DNA of 64,000 nucleotides from Piscibacillus salipiscarius JCM 13188 (GTDB taxonomy: Bacteria > Bacillota > Bacilli > Bacillales > Alkalibacillaceae), in NCBI RefSeq assembly GCF_001311865.1, contig NZ_BBCD01000015.1, forward strand, positions 17,014-81,013, given 5' to 3'. The notes below the pieces were generated by a model. It was given only the letters and a program-made list of their open reading frames with translations. It had not been told where the DNA came from and did not search any database. The translations under genes were made by a program, and so were the position numbers. Positions 9,707 to 19,895 of this stretch are shown in pieces (within the stretch, counting starts at the first letter, position 1; each line of letters begins with the position of its first letter).

Positions 9707-10722
9707 ATGAAAAAATACTTGAAGTTGATGACCTTCATGTTTCATTTTCTACATACGGCGGTGAAGTCAAAGCAGTACGCGGGGTATCTTTTGATTTATA
9801 TCAAGGGGAAACGTTAGCAATTGTAGGTGAATCAGGCTGTGGTAAAAGTGTAACCGCCAATAGCATCATGCAATTAATCCCTAAACCTGCTGGAAAAATT
9901 CGTAATGGCCGGATTGTTTTTAAAGATCAAGACATTACGCACTATAACGAACGGCAGATGAAGGAAATTCGGGGTGTGGATATTTCGATGATCTTCCAAG
10001 ACCCTATGACAGCACTTAACCCTACTCTAACGATAGGTGATCAGTTAACTGAAGGTTTGATTCAACACGAAAAAATATCTAGAAGCAAAGCTAAAGAAAA
10101 AGCCATTGACATGCTCAACCTTGTAGGGATTCCAAGTCCAGAAGAGCGGTTAAAACAGTATCCCCACCAATTTAGTGGTGGAATGAGGCAACGTATTGTT
10201 ATTGCCATTGCTCTTATTTGTGAACCTGATTTACTCATTGCCGATGAGCCGACCACAGCTCTGGATGTTACTATTCAAGCGCAAATTCTAGAACTATTTA
10301 ATAAGATTCAACAGCAAACTAATGTTGCGATAATTTTAATTACACACGACTTTGGTGTTGTTGCAAAAGTTGCAGATCGAATCGCGGTCATGTATGCAGG
10401 GAAAATCATTGAAACTGGCTTTAAGAAAGAGATTTTCTACGAAGCTAAACACCCTTACACAAAAGGTCTACTGCATTCTATTCCACGGTTAGATCAAAAA
10501 GATGAGAAACTGATTCCTATTGATGGAACGCCGCCAGACCTATTTTCACCACCAGTTGGCTGCCCTTTTACAGCAAGGTGTCCACATGCCATGGTGGCTT
10601 GCGAAAAGGTTTATCCTATCCGTCATGAAAATAGCGAGTCACATTACGTGGAGTGCTGGCTTTATGATGAGAGGGTCCAACATATGAAAATTAATATAAA
10701 ACCAAAGGAGGAATACAAATGA
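9707..10722 (+). CDS. dppD: Dipeptide ABC transporter ATPase DppD (frameshifted)
   Basis: ATP-binding subunit, about 338 residues. Walker A is GESGCGKS, the signature FSGGMRQR, Walker B LLIADEPTTALD and the switch His in ILITHDFGV. The C-terminal oligopeptide-transporter extension has the Cys-rich GCPFTARCPHAMVAC stretch that binds an Fe-S cluster in relatives. ATG 9707 follows AAGGAGGTG. Just after it, ATGAAAAAATAC needs one more A in the A6 run to read MKKILEVDDLHVSF, so the break is a one-base homopolymer loss. It overlaps dppE by ATGA. In this operon the second ATPase (ykfD) is encoded at the far end. Confidence 0.93.
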
Positions 10723-12387
10723 ATAAAAAGTGGTTACTGGCTTTAATGGTCACACTACTGACCATGCTACTCGTTGCCTGTACAACATCAACGGGTGAAG
10801 GTGAAGATGAAGAAAGCAATAGCGAAAACAACACAGAAGAAAATGAAAGTTCAAATGAAAATGAGGGAGACGAAGGTGACAAAAAGATACTCTATTTAAA
10901 TAATGCAACTGAACCAACATCGTTCGACCCACCAGTTGGGTTTAACTCCGTTTCCTGGAACACTTTAAACAACTTACTAGAAGGATTAACACGATTAGAT
11001 CAATCCCATGAGCCTAAGCCTGCCATGGCTAAGGAATGGGAAGTATCTGAAGATGGCCAAGAGTACACATTCTTCTTAAGAGAGGATGCCAATTGGTCAA
11101 ACGGTGACCCCGTGACAGCACAAGATTTTGTTTATGCTTGGAGACATTTATTAGATCCTGAAACAGCTTCATCAGCTGCTTTCTTAGGTTACTTCATTAA
11201 AAACGGTGAAGCATTTAACGCTGGTGAAGCATCTGCAGAAGATGTTGGCGTTGAAGCAGTTGATGACAAAACATTTAAAGTTACACTTGAATCACCAACT
11301 GGCTTCTTCTTAGACTTAGTCTCAAATCCTGCATTCTTCCCGGTTAACCATAAGGTTGCGGAAGAAAACCCTGATTGGCATGCAGAAGCTGATACTTTTG
11401 TTGCAAATGGACCTTTTTCATTAAAAGAGTGGAACCACGATCAAAACATGGTTTTTGAGAAGAACCCTGAATACTGGGACGCTGATACTGTTAAGTTAGA
11501 TGAAGTTCATTGGGCTATGGTCAATGATACTAATACTGAATACCAAATGTACGAAAGTGGTGAGCTAGATACATCGGGCATTCCTTCTGATTTAGCTGAC
11601 CAACTTTTAGAAGGTGATGATGTTACAAATGAAGAACAAGCAGGTGTCTACTTCTACCGCTTTAATGTTAATGAAGAACCGTTCCAAAATAAGAAAATTA
11701 GAAAAGCATTTGCTTTAGCTGTAAACCAACAAGAAATTGTTGATTACATTACTAAGAACTTAGAAAAACCAGCATATGGTTTCGTATCATACGGCTTTAC
11801 AGATCATAATGGTGAAGATTTCCGTGAGGTAAACGGAAATTTAATCGAAACAAACGCAGAAAAAGCTAAACAATTATTAGAAGAAGGTATGAAAGAAGAA
11901 GGTTATGATGAGTTACCACAAGTGACATTATCGTATAACACAAGTGAAACTCACAAATCGATTGCAGAATATTTACAAGAAACATATAACAAGGTTTTAG
12001 ATGTTCAAGTTGAGTTAGAAAACACAGAATGGAATGTTTTCTTACAGGATCAAAAAGACCTAAAACACCAGTTCTCACGTAGTTCATTCTTAGCCGATTA
12101 TGCAGACCCTGTTAACTTCTTAGAAAGCTTTGTGACAGATTCATCTATGAACCGTACAGGCTGGTCAAATGAAGAATACGATCAACTAATCGCAAATGCA
12201 AAAAGTGAAACGGACGAAGCAAAACGTTTTCGAATATTTATATGAAGCAGAGAAGATTTTATTTGAAGAGATGCCACTCTTCCCAATTCACTTCTATAAC
12301 CAAGTCAATTTACAAAACCCAGATGTATCTGGCATTGTACGTCACCCAGTTGGTTATTTAGAACTTAAATGGGCAGATAAGAAATAA
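10719..12387 (+). CDS. dppE: Peptide-binding lipoprotein DppE (frameshifted)
   Basis: Substrate-binding protein of the peptide importer, about 556 residues, SBP family 5. The signal peptide ends in the lipobox LLVAC, so the mature protein is lipid-anchored outside the membrane. A long acidic linker (residues 24-55, rich in E, N and S) follows, consistent with salt tolerance. The ATEPTSFDPP start of the binding fold, the GEYTF/REDANWSNGDPVTAQDF segment and the C-terminal WSNEEYDQLI region are typical OppA features. One indel near 12228 shifts the last ~50 residues. Substrates in B. subtilis are dipeptides and murein tripeptides; the same is inferred here from the ykf genes downstream. Confidence 0.92.
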
Positions 12388-12394
12388 AATGTAT

Positions 12395-12432
12395 TAAGGT
12401 AAAGGGCATACCGAGCTATGCCCTTTATCCAA
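12395..12432 (+). terminator. Weak hairpin between dppE and ykfA
   Basis: AAAGGGCATA and a following TATGCCCTTT pair around ACCGAGC. There is only a short T-poor tail, so it may be an attenuator or mRNA-processing hairpin separating the binding-protein gene from the ykf genes. High relative expression of the binding protein is common in such operons. Confidence 0.6.
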
Positions 12433-12450
12433 ATTAAAGGAGTTTAATCT

Positions 12451-13381
12451 ATGATTCTACCAAAGGCATTACAACCAGGAGATACTATTGGTGTCATAGC
12501 ACCTGCTAGCCCACCTAATATAGAGAATCTGAAAAAGGCCATTCCTTTTTTGAAAACATTGGATTTAAGGTTCAACTAGGTCACTATGTCGAAGAAGTAC
12601 ATGGTATTTAGCAGGCACAGATGAACAGCGTTTAAAAGACCTGCATGACATGTTTAGAGACGACAACATCAAAGCCATTATTTGTGCTGGTGGAGGTTAT
12701 GGAACAGGTCGAATAGCAGCTTCCATTGACTATGATTTAATAAAAAAACATCCCAAGATATTCTGGGGATATAGTGATATTACATATTTACATACAGCCA
12801 TTAGGCAACAAACAGGTCTTATTACATTCCACGGACCTATGCTGGCATCAGATATAGGTAAAGACGATTTCCACGAGCATTCAAAGCAAGCTTTCAATCA
12901 ATTATCTCAACCTACACCCATGATATATGATCATACATATTCTGAACTAAAAGTAATTTCTAAAGGTGATGCTAACGGGGAAATTGTTGGTGGAAATTTA
13001 TCTTTAATCGTTAATTCATTAGGCGGCCCTTATGAAATAGACACGAATGGAAAACTACTTTTCATAGAAGATGTTGATGAGCCACCTTATCGTATTGATT
13101 CTTTCTTATCTCAGCTTAAACACGCCGGAAAGCTTGATGATGCAGCAGGTATTATTGTTGGTGACTTTAACAATGCTAAACCGAAAAAAGACCGGCCATC
13201 CTTTACGTTAGAACAAGTATTAAATGATTACTTAAGTACATTAAATAAACCGGTCATAAGCGGTTTTAAAATCGGCCATTGTCAACCACATTACGCCATA
13301 CCGCTTGGCGTTCAAGCTAATCTATCAACCGAAGCCAAACGTTTATCCATCGAGCCAGGTGTCATAGGAGGATCATCTTGA
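12451..13381 (+). CDS. ykfA: LD-carboxypeptidase YkfA (frameshifted)
   Basis: S66-family murein tetrapeptide carboxypeptidase (LdcA/MccF fold), about 310 residues, which removes the terminal D-Ala from L-Ala-D-Glu-mDap-D-Ala. The N-terminus GDTIGVIAPASPP and the CAGGGYGTGRI turn are characteristic; FWGYSDITYLH holds the nucleophile Ser region. IEDVDEPPYRIDSFL and GHCQPHYAIPLG contain the Glu and His of the Ser-Glu-His triad. Frame breaks lie near 12550 and 12605. The start ATG 12451 has AAAGGAG upstream. It overlaps ykfB by four bases (TTGA), so the two are translationally coupled. Confidence 0.92.
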
Positions 13382-14468
13382 ACATAAAGCAAATCGAAAC
13401 TTTTCAAATTCGAATACCATTAAATAAACCTTTTAAAACTGCTTTAAGAACCGTGACTGAAGCGGACACCATTTACGTTAAAATTACTTTAGAAGATGGA
13501 ACGATTGGTTATGGGGAAGCACCACCAACTCTTGTCATTACAGGCGATAGTTTAAGAAGTATTAAGTATTGTATAGAAGAGGTCTTTAAACCCCTTTTAA
13601 TAGGGCAATCCATTAAAAACATACATCAATTACTAGAAAAAATTCACAGAGCGATCGTACGCAACACGAGTGCTAAAGCTGCTATAGATATGGCGTTATT
13701 TGACTGTTTAGCAAGGTCAGCTAACCTCCCTCTTTATCAATTACTAGGCGGTTATCGAAATAAAATTGAAACAGATTATACCGTAAGTGTTAACCGTCCT
13801 GACGAGATGGCTCAAGATGCTCAGGAGTATGTTAGCCAAGGCTTTTCAATATTAAAAGTTAAAGTTGGTAAAGATCAAATAGAACAAGATATTAAACGAA
13901 TAAAAGCCATTCGAGAAAGAATAGGCACTTCAACTACCATTCGTTTAGATGCCAATCAAGGCTGGTCAGTTAAAGAAGCCATTTATGCGATTAATAAAAT
14001 GGAAGAGCTCGGCTTAGACATTGAACTAGTTGAGCAGCCTGTGATCGCTAATGACATTGAAGGTTTGAAAGAAGTCACAACCCAAACCCACACTCTGATC
14101 ATGGCAGACGAAAGTGTTTTCTCACCGGTTGATGCTAGAAGAGTGTTAGAAACAAGAAGTAGTGATCTAATCAATATAAAACTAATGAAATCAGGCGGTA
14201 TCTACCACGCACTAAAATTAACCATATGGCAGAAACATTTGGGATTCCTTGTATGGTCGGAAGTATGATTGAAACGAAATTAGGCATCACAGCAGCTGCA
14301 CATTTTGCTGCAAGCCAGCCTAATATCACCAGGTACGACTTTGATGCTCCGCTCATGTTATCAGATGATACGATTTATGGTGGAGCCCAGTATACGCAAA
14401 ATATTATGACGTTACCTGATGAACCTGGTTTAGGGGTTAAGACGATTAATAAAGCCTACATTCTTTAA
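13378..14468 (+). CDS. ykfB: L-Ala-D/L-Glu epimerase YkfB (frameshifted)
   Basis: Enolase-superfamily dipeptide epimerase, about 363 residues, converting L-Ala-D-Glu to L-Ala-L-Glu in murein peptide recycling. The KxK motif (LKVKVGK) supplies the base, IRLDANQGW and VEQP the first Mg2+ ligands, and MADESVF the third ligand region; the second catalytic Lys is in INIKLMKSGG. The C-terminal piece (ETFGIPCMVGSMIETKLG) is in another frame after an indel near 14225. The start is a TTG overlapping the ykfA stop, with GGAGGA upstream. Confidence 0.92.
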
Positions 14469-14486
14469 CTGAAAGGATTATGTAAT

Positions 14487-15418
14487 ATGAGCCAACAACA
14501 AGCTAATATATGGGTTTGTAACGTTTCTGTGGCAACGATTTGGACAGATTCGGAATCACCAAGAGTCATCGATCAAGTTGGCTTAACAAAACCTGTATTA
14601 TTACAAAATGGTACGACGAATTAACCAAAAAACAAAGAGATCATCTATGCTATGAGAAACGAGTACAATCCCAGCTTCTCTACGGTGAAGAAGTCATTGT
14701 CGATCAAATTGAAGGTAAATGGGCTAAAATTATTGCCGTCAATCAACCTTCTAAAAAGGATGAACGGGGCTATCCTGGGTGGGTTCCTCTTACTCAGCTC
14801 AAGTTAGTTAGTCAAGACTGGCGTGAACCACCTATTGCTTTAGTAACCAATGAACAAACCATTTTATACGATTCTAATAAATTACCGTTTCTAGAGTTAA
14901 GTTACGGAACCTATTTACCTGTTTTAAAGCAGCAAGAGAGTTGGATTAAAGTTCGAACACCTGAAGGCGAGGGTTGGTTTCAAGCAAAAAACATAAAGGT
15001 TTACAATTCAATTAAAGATTTACCTCAAGGTAATGGTCAATCGATTGTTAAGTCAGCAGAACAATTTTTAAAGCTCCCATATTTTTGGGGTGGGATGAGT
15101 GCATTCGGTTATGACTGTTCTGGATTTGCTTACACCATGCATAAGATGAACGGGTACAGGATCCCCCGTGATGCATCAGACCAAGCCTTACAAGGCAAGC
15201 AAGTTGCGTTTAATGAGTTAAAGATAGGCGATTTATTATTTTTTGAAGGTGACATAGGTAAAGGTAACATTAATCACGTCGGTATTTACTATGGAAACGG
15301 ACAAATGATTCATTCATCTATTTCTAGTACTGGTATTGAAGTTATTTCGCTTGCAGGTTCTAGATATGAATCTAAATTATGTGAAGCAAGAAGGTACTAC
15401 CAGGAGGAGTCTACATGA
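14487..15418 (+). CDS. ykfC: γ-D-glutamyl-L-diamino acid endopeptidase YkfC (frameshifted)
   Basis: NlpC/P60 cysteine peptidase, about 310 residues, that cuts the γ-D-Glu-diaminopimelate bond. Residues ~1-190 hold SH3b domains ([16 protein letters not shown] and [17 protein letters not shown] are recognisable). The catalytic domain has [10 protein letters not shown] (Cys), NHVGIYYG (His) and GQMIHSS. No secretion signal is seen, consistent with the cytoplasmic role known for YkfC. The first ~45 codons are in another frame and join near 14610. It overlaps ykfD by ATGA. Confidence 0.92.
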
Positions 15419-16425
15419 CAAAAGATTTATTAAGAGTAGAGAACTTAAAAAAATATTTCAAAGTTGGGCGAAACCAAACGTTAAAAGCTGTTGATGATGT
15501 AACATTTTCGATTAAAGAAGGTGAAACATTTGGTGTTGTAGGCGAATCAGGTTGTGGAAAATCAACAGCGGGAAGAACGATTCTAACCTTATATGAAAAA
15601 ACAGGTGGTAACGTGATTTATGATGACGTTAATGTCCACGATATCCCTGAACAAGAACGCTTTAAGTTATTTAGGGATATGCAGATGATTTTCCAGGACC
15701 CTTATGCCTCACTAAATCCAAGGTCAACAGTCAAGGAGATTATCTCAGAACCAATGGAGGTTCATGGCCTTTATAAAAATAATAAAGAAAGACTCAAGAA
15801 AGTATATGAATTACTTGAAGAAGTCGGACTGAACAGAGATCACGCTAACCGTTATCCTCATGAATTTAGTGGTGGGCAAAGGCAGCGTATTGGAATTGCC
15901 AGAGCTTTAGCGTTAGAGCCTAAATTTATTATTTGTGACGAACCTATTTCAGCACTTGATGTTTCAGTACAAGCACAAATCATTAATCTGTTAGAACGTC
16001 TTCAAGAGGAAAAAGGTTTAACTTATTTATTTATTGCCCACGACCTTTCAATGGTCAGACATATATCAGACCGGATTGCTGTTATGTATTTAGGACATAT
16101 CGTAGAACTTACCGAAAGTAAAACATTATATGATGAACCGCTTCATCCATATACCAATGCACTCTTATCAGCTGTTCCAATCCCAGACCCTGACATAGAA
16201 GAAAATCGTTCAAGAATTGTGTTAGAAGGAGAATTACCAAGTCCAATTGATCCACCGTCAGGATGTGTTTTTAGAACTAGGTGTCCGCTTGCGCAAGATA
16301 TCTGTGCTCATAAAAAGCCAAAACTGACAGAAGTTGAGGACGGCAGACACGTTGCCTGTCACCTGTACGACCCAGACATTTACGAAATGGATTCAACACA
16401 ATTAACACAAATGCATAACTCATAA
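15415..16425 (+). CDS. ykfD: Peptide ABC transporter ATPase YkfD
   Basis: Intact 336-residue OppF-type ATPase. Walker A is GESGCGKS, the signature [10 protein letters not shown], Walker [13 protein letters not shown] and the H-loop [11 protein letters not shown]. The C-terminal [15 protein letters not shown] block is the peptide-transporter extension. It is the last gene of the dpp-ykf operon and is inferred to be the partner of DppD, since dppF is absent. A convergent DUF202 gene overlaps its 3' end by up to 46 bp. Confidence 0.94.
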   Translation: MTKDLLRVENLKKYFKVGRNQTLKAVDDVTFSIKEGETFGVVGESGCGKSTAGRTILTLYEKTGGNVIYDDVNVHDIPEQERFKLFRDMQMIFQDPYASLNPRSTVKEIISEPMEVHGLYKNNKERLKKVYELLEEVGLNRDHANRYPHEFSGGQRQRIGIARALALEPKFIICDEPISALDVSVQAQIINLLERLQEEKGLTYLFIAHDLSMVRHISDRIAVMYLGHIVELTESKTLYDEPLHPYTNALLSAVPIPDPDIEENRSRIVLEGELPSPIDPPSGCVFRTRCPLAQDICAHKKPKLTEVEDGRHVACHLYDPDIYEMDSTQLTQMHNS

Positions 16426-16802
16426 AAGATCTGGCTGTAGCCAGGTCTTTTAATATACAAAAAATATAAGAAAAATAAAATACTAATAATGATCGTAAAA
16501 ATTGACACTAACCAAACGACCCGATTAGACGGCTGAAACGTTTGTTCATTGATTTGCTTCTTTTTAACTAAATAACTATAAGTCGCGAACACAATAATGA
16601 TTAGCCCTAAAACCACCGAGAATATGCCAATCATTTGAGCAAATTGATCAGCTGCGGCAGAGGTTTCATTCAACGAAAAATGGATATTCACAATTAAGAA
16701 ACCTATACCAACCATTGCTAAAGCTGTACGGATCCATGCTAAATAAGTTCTTTCATTCGCTAAGTGTTGTTGAATATAATTAGAATCAATGGTTTTCTCC
16801 AT
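16380..16802 (-). CDS. DUF202 (YidH-like) membrane protein
   Basis: Small membrane protein of the DUF202/YidH family with three hydrophobic segments. The N-terminal [19 protein letters not shown] is the family signature. As written the frame runs through the shared terminator and 46 bp into ykfD, giving a non-conserved tail. One more T in the T6 run at about 16461-16466 would end the protein at TAA just before the hairpin, with about 115 residues and the last helix at the C-terminus, the usual family form. I therefore suspect a one-base deletion there. The function of the family is unknown. Confidence 0.8.
   Translation of the reverse strand: MEKTIDSNYIQQHLANERTYLAWIRTALAMVGIGFLIVNIHFSLNETSAAADQFAQMIGIFSVVLGLIIIVFATYSYLVKKKQINEQTFQPSNRVVWLVSIFTIIISILFFLYFLYIKRPGYSQIFYELCICVNCVESIS
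16424..16455. terminator. Bidirectional terminator, ykfD / DUF202
   Basis: AAAAGATCTGGC and GCCAGGTCTTTT form a 12-bp stem (one wobble) around a short loop, with T-runs available on both strands. It sits between the convergent ykfD and DUF202 genes. Confidence 0.85.
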
Positions 16803-16845
16803 ATTTACACCTCACTCTAACTATTAATTAATTTAACCTAAATTA

Positions 16846-16882
16846 ACGAATAAAAAACCCACCTGGCTAAAGGTGAGTTTAA
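16846..16882 (-). terminator. Intrinsic terminator after tauE/safE gene
   Basis: On the minus strand AACTCACCT pairs with AGGTGGGTT around TTAGCC, followed by TTTTATT. It lies right after the leftward TauE/SafE gene. Confidence 0.85.
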
Positions 16883-16889
16883 CTGATTC

Positions 16890-17672
16890 CTATAAAAAGT
16901 CTAGCCAAATTTTAATGGCAGATGCCAAGATTAATCCAGCTAAGATGATGTGTAAATATTTTGTATTAATTTTCTTACCAGCATTGGCTCCTAGTGGTGA
17001 GGCAATTAAACTTGCGACAATCATAATGATAGCCGGAACAAGTAATACTTGTCCTGTCATGATCTTACCTGCCGTTGAACCAATTGAAGAAATGAACGTT
17101 ATCGCTAATGATGATGCAATCGTCATTCGTGTTGGAATTTTAAGCACGATCAGCATGATTGGAACTAACACAAATGCCCCTGCAGCACCCACGATTCCAG
17201 CACCAATACCTACAATAAATGCTAAGCTTGATGCCAGCGTTTTATTAAAGGTGACTTGATCTAGTGCAACATCATCTAAACCTTTCTTCGGCATAAACAT
17301 CATAATAACGGCAATCGTCGCTAAAATCGCATAAACGAAATTAACAGACCCTTCGGATAAGAATCTAGATCCAAATCCGCCTATAAAGCTACCGATTAGA
17401 ATGCTAATCCCCATATATAAAATAAGGGACTTATTTAGATAACCACCTTTTCGGTAAGCCCAGACACCACCAATGGTCGCAAAGAACACTTGAACAGCAC
17501 TTATACCTGATACTTCATGGGACGTAAATGCTGCAAAACCTAATAGTGGTGGTATATATAATAACATTGGATATTTAACTATTGATCCACCGATTCCGAC
17601 CATTCCAGAGATGAATGATCCAGCAAACCCAATAAGAAATAATACTAATAAAAACAATATACTATACTCCAC
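16890..17672 (-). CDS. TauE/SafE sulfite/sulfur-compound permease (YrkJ-like)
   Basis: Intact 260-residue membrane protein of the TauE/SafE (DUF81) family with eight predicted helices. Both family repeats are visible ([19 protein letters not shown], and [19 protein letters not shown]). Members export sulfite, sulfoacetate or related small sulfur anions. Here it is the last gene of a sulfane-sulfur cluster with the same content as B. subtilis yrkEFHIJ and staphylococcal cst, so export of sulfite or thiosulfate produced by the upstream enzymes is inferred. A degenerate copy of the cluster operator overlaps its ribosome-binding site. Confidence 0.88.
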   Translation of the reverse strand: MEYSILFLLVLFLIGFAGSFISGMVGIGGSIVKYPMLLYIPPLLGFAAFTSHEVSGISAVQVFFATIGGVWAYRKGGYLNKSLILYMGISILIGSFIGGFGSRFLSEGSVNFVYAILATIAVIMMFMPKKGLDDVALDQVTFNKTLASSLAFIVGIGAGIVGAAGAFVLVPIMLIVLKIPTRMTIASSLAITFISSIGSTAGKIMTGQVLLVPAIIMIVASLIASPLGANAGKKINTKYLHIILAGLILASAIKIWLDFL

Positions 17673-17676
17673 AGGA

Positions 17677-17692
17677 AAACCCCCCTTGGTAT
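17677..17692. promoter_or_regulatory. Degenerate CstR-operator-like site
   Basis: AAACCCCCCTTGGTAT matches 13 of 16 positions of the operator upstream of the MBL-rhodanese gene. On the minus strand its G-run also serves as the ribosome-binding site of the TauE/SafE gene, so the resemblance could come from that alone. Confidence 0.3.
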
Positions 17693-17721
17693 CTCATTCA
17701 TAAACTACCCTAGTTCAAAAA

Positions 17722-17762
17722 AATAATGAGGGAAATAAGGTCATAAACCTTATCCCCCTATT
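17722..17762 (-). terminator. Intrinsic terminator after MBL-rhodanese gene
   Basis: On the minus strand GGGATAAGGT and ACCTTATTTCCC pair with a small bulge and are followed, after TCATTA, by T7. This separates the MBL gene from the TauE/SafE gene. Confidence 0.65.
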
Positions 17763-17767
17763 ATTTA

Positions 17768-18896
17768 TTACTTAACCGCACAACGGTTAGGACCAATTTC
17801 CATTTCACGTTTCTTTTCAGTTTCTGGAGAAATTTTACCCATGTTCGTTTCACGGATTTCTTGATATGCGTTTGGTTGTGGTGGTAAGTTTTCTGTAACC
17901 ATACGACGGAATTCTTGCTCATCGTCCACATTTAGTCCGTGGTTATCTTGATATAATTCACCTAATTTTTTACCTACTGAACCATCTTCATTTAATTCAT
18001 CATTTGTCATATAGTGTGCTGGTAATACTACTAGTTCATCAGAAAGTTCTTTATAACGTTTATAAAGTGTTTCACGTAAGTCACCTACCAATCATCAGCT
18101 AAACCAGCTAAGTCTGGGCGACCAATTGAATCTACGAACAGAATGTCACCTGACATAAATATTGGTCGTCAACGATAAATGATGTTGAACCAATTGTGTG
18201 TCCAGGTGAATATAATGCTTGAACACTGATCTTAGAAGAACCGATTTTAACATCTTCACCGTCTTCTAAAGGTTTGTATTCAAATTGTACTTCTGTCGCA
18301 TCTTTTGGTGGTAACCAATAAGTTGCACCTGTTTTCTCAGCAATTTCGCGTCCACCAGAGATGTGGTCTGCGTGTAGGTGTGTGTCAAATGCGTGAGTGA
18401 TTTTAGCACCTTTTTCTTCTGCAAAGTTAATGAACACATCGGCCATACGTACTGCATCAATCGTTGCTGCTTCACCGTCAGAGATCACCATATATGATAG
18501 GCAACCTTTACCTAGGCGTACGAACTGGTATAATTCACCACCATCTTTTAAGTCAGCAATTTTAACTGGCTCTAAGTGTTCACTCCAAGCCTTCATACCG
18601 CCTTCTACTGAATAAACATTGTCAAAACCAGCTTCAACTAGTTGATCCGCAACGAATTCAGATGAACCACCTTTCGCACAAACAACCGCTACATCACGAT
18701 CTTTTGGTACTTTATCTTGAATAGGTTCAATTCCTTCGATTAAATCGAAGTAAGGTACGTTTAGATAATCAAAGTTGTCGCCTTCAATTTTCCAATCTTC
18801 AAATGCATCCTCATTACGTACATCTAATACGAATAAATCTTCTTTGTTGACTACTCGTTTCGCAATATCTTGAACATTCATTGTTTTTACTGACAT
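17768..18896 (-). CDS. Rhodanese-MBL fusion, persulfide dioxygenase-like (YrkH-like, frameshifted)
   Basis: About 376 residues: an N-terminal rhodanese domain (residues 1-110; LDVRNEDAF, active-site Cys in VVCAKGGSS) followed by a metallo-β-lactamase domain of the ETHE1/CstB type ([39 protein letters not shown] as the metal-ligand series). Such proteins oxidise glutathione-, bacillithiol- or CoA-persulfide to sulfite or thiosulfate. The domain order is that of YrkH, the reverse of the MBL-first order in staphylococcal CstB. Breaks near 18160 and 18090 are each repaired by one base; GATGATTGGTAG should read on as DDWVGD with one more G. The putative operator lies only 6 bp before the start and overlaps the ribosome site. 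Confidence 0.9.
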
Positions 18897-18902
18897 CTTT
18901 TT

Positions 18903-18918
18903 ATACCCCCTATGGTAT
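18903..18918. promoter_or_regulatory. CstR operator, site 4
   Basis: ATACCCCCTATGGTAT, one of four near-identical 16-bp sites of form ATACC-N6-GGTAT in the cluster. On the minus strand its G-run doubles as the ribosome-binding sequence of the MBL-rhodanese gene. Confidence 0.6.
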
Positions 18919-18931
18919 TAATTTTGTGTTA

Positions 18932-18962
18932 ATAAAAGAACTTGGAACGGACCAAGTCCTCT
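18932..18962 (-). terminator. Terminator between yrkF-like gene and MBL gene
   Basis: On the minus strand AGGACTTGG pairs with CCAAGTTCT (one wobble) around TCCGTT, followed by TTTATT. It suggests that the MBL-rhodanese gene has its own promoter or is expressed by read-through. Confidence 0.65.
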
Positions 18963-18992
18963 TTAGCTACAATTTCACTAACTACTACTTAA

Positions 18993-19560
18993 TTACTTAC
19001 TTTCAACGTCTCCATCCCATTCACTCATACCAGGGACTACGTTATATACTTTACTAAAACCTTTTTCACTTAATAATTGTGCTGCCATATCACTACGGTT
19101 ACCAGTACGGCATACAACATAAATCTCATCGTCTTGACTTAATTCACTAACGCGATTCTCTAATTCACCGAATGGGATTGAGATTGCATTAGGAATATGA
19201 CCAAATGCATATTCAGCTGATTCACGTACGTCTAAAACCGTTACACCATCAGAATTAACTTTTGTTTTAAATCATCATTATTAACCTTATTGTCAAAAGA
19301 AGGTTGTTCTCCTGATTCACCTTCAGAAGCTTTGCGAACATAGTGCTTTAAGACATCTCCTTCTTCAACTGTGCCTAAATACTGATGACCACTACGCTCT
19401 GCCCAAGCTTTTAAATCAGCTTTTGAACCTTGATCTGTAGCTTCAATTAAGAGACTTTGCCAGGCTCTACGTTTTCAATTTCTTTACGTGTTTTAACAAT
19501 TGGCATAGGGCATGCTAAGCCTTTTGCATCTAACACATGATCTGCACTAATATTAGTCAT
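18993..19560 (-). CDS. TusA-rhodanese fusion (YrkF-like, frameshifted)
   Basis: Sulfur carrier/transferase of about 189 residues. The N-terminal TusA domain has LDAKGLACPMPIVKT with the sulfur-carrying Cys; the C-terminal rhodanese has VTVLDVRESAEYAFGHIP and the active-site loop VVCRTGNRS. The start ATG 19560 follows AGGAGGGATCTTGA. Two indels (about 19452 and 19262) break the frame, which is why no long frame is seen here, but the translation is continuous when they are bridged. It ends in GDVESK at TAA 18993. The role inferred is relay of persulfide sulfur between the single-domain TusA and rhodanese proteins of the cluster. Confidence 0.85.
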
Positions 19561-19578
19561 TCAAGATCCCTCCTATTA

Positions 19579-19878
19579 TTACTTCTCAACTGGACCTTCC
19601 CAGCTAAGCATTCCGCCTTCCATGTTCGTAACGTTATAACCTTTGCTTTCTAGAAATTGTGTTGCTTGACCGCTACGTCCACCAGAACGGCATACCATAA
19701 TATACTCTTGATTCTTATCTAATTCATTCTCACGAAATTCAATTAGACCTAGTGGAATGTTTACCGCACCAGGTATTTTACCTTCCTGAACTTCCTCAAC
19801 TTCACGAACGTCGATCAAGTTTAAATCTTCACCTTGATCTAATTTCTCTTGTACTGTTTTTGAATCAATTGTTTTCAT
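19579..19878 (-). CDS. Single-domain rhodanese-like protein
   Basis: Intact 99-residue rhodanese domain. NLIDVREVEEVQEGKIPGA is the family entrance motif and MVCRSGGRSGQA the active-site loop with the persulfide-forming Cys. It probably transfers sulfane sulfur within the cluster. It is 18 bp upstream of the TusA-rhodanese gene and 17 bp downstream of the DsrE-like gene, so all three are co-transcribed. Confidence 0.92.
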   Translation of the reverse strand: MKTIDSKTVQEKLDQGEDLNLIDVREVEEVQEGKIPGAVNIPLGLIEFRENELDKNQEYIMVCRSGGRSGQATQFLESKGYNVTNMEGGMLSWEGPVEK

Positions 19879-19895
19879 AGTTCATACCTCCAAGA

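Noticed and set aside
10691..10932. Serine/leucine-rich leftward frames opposite the start of dppE
   Set aside because: Low-complexity product of the acidic linker codons of dppE read backwards.
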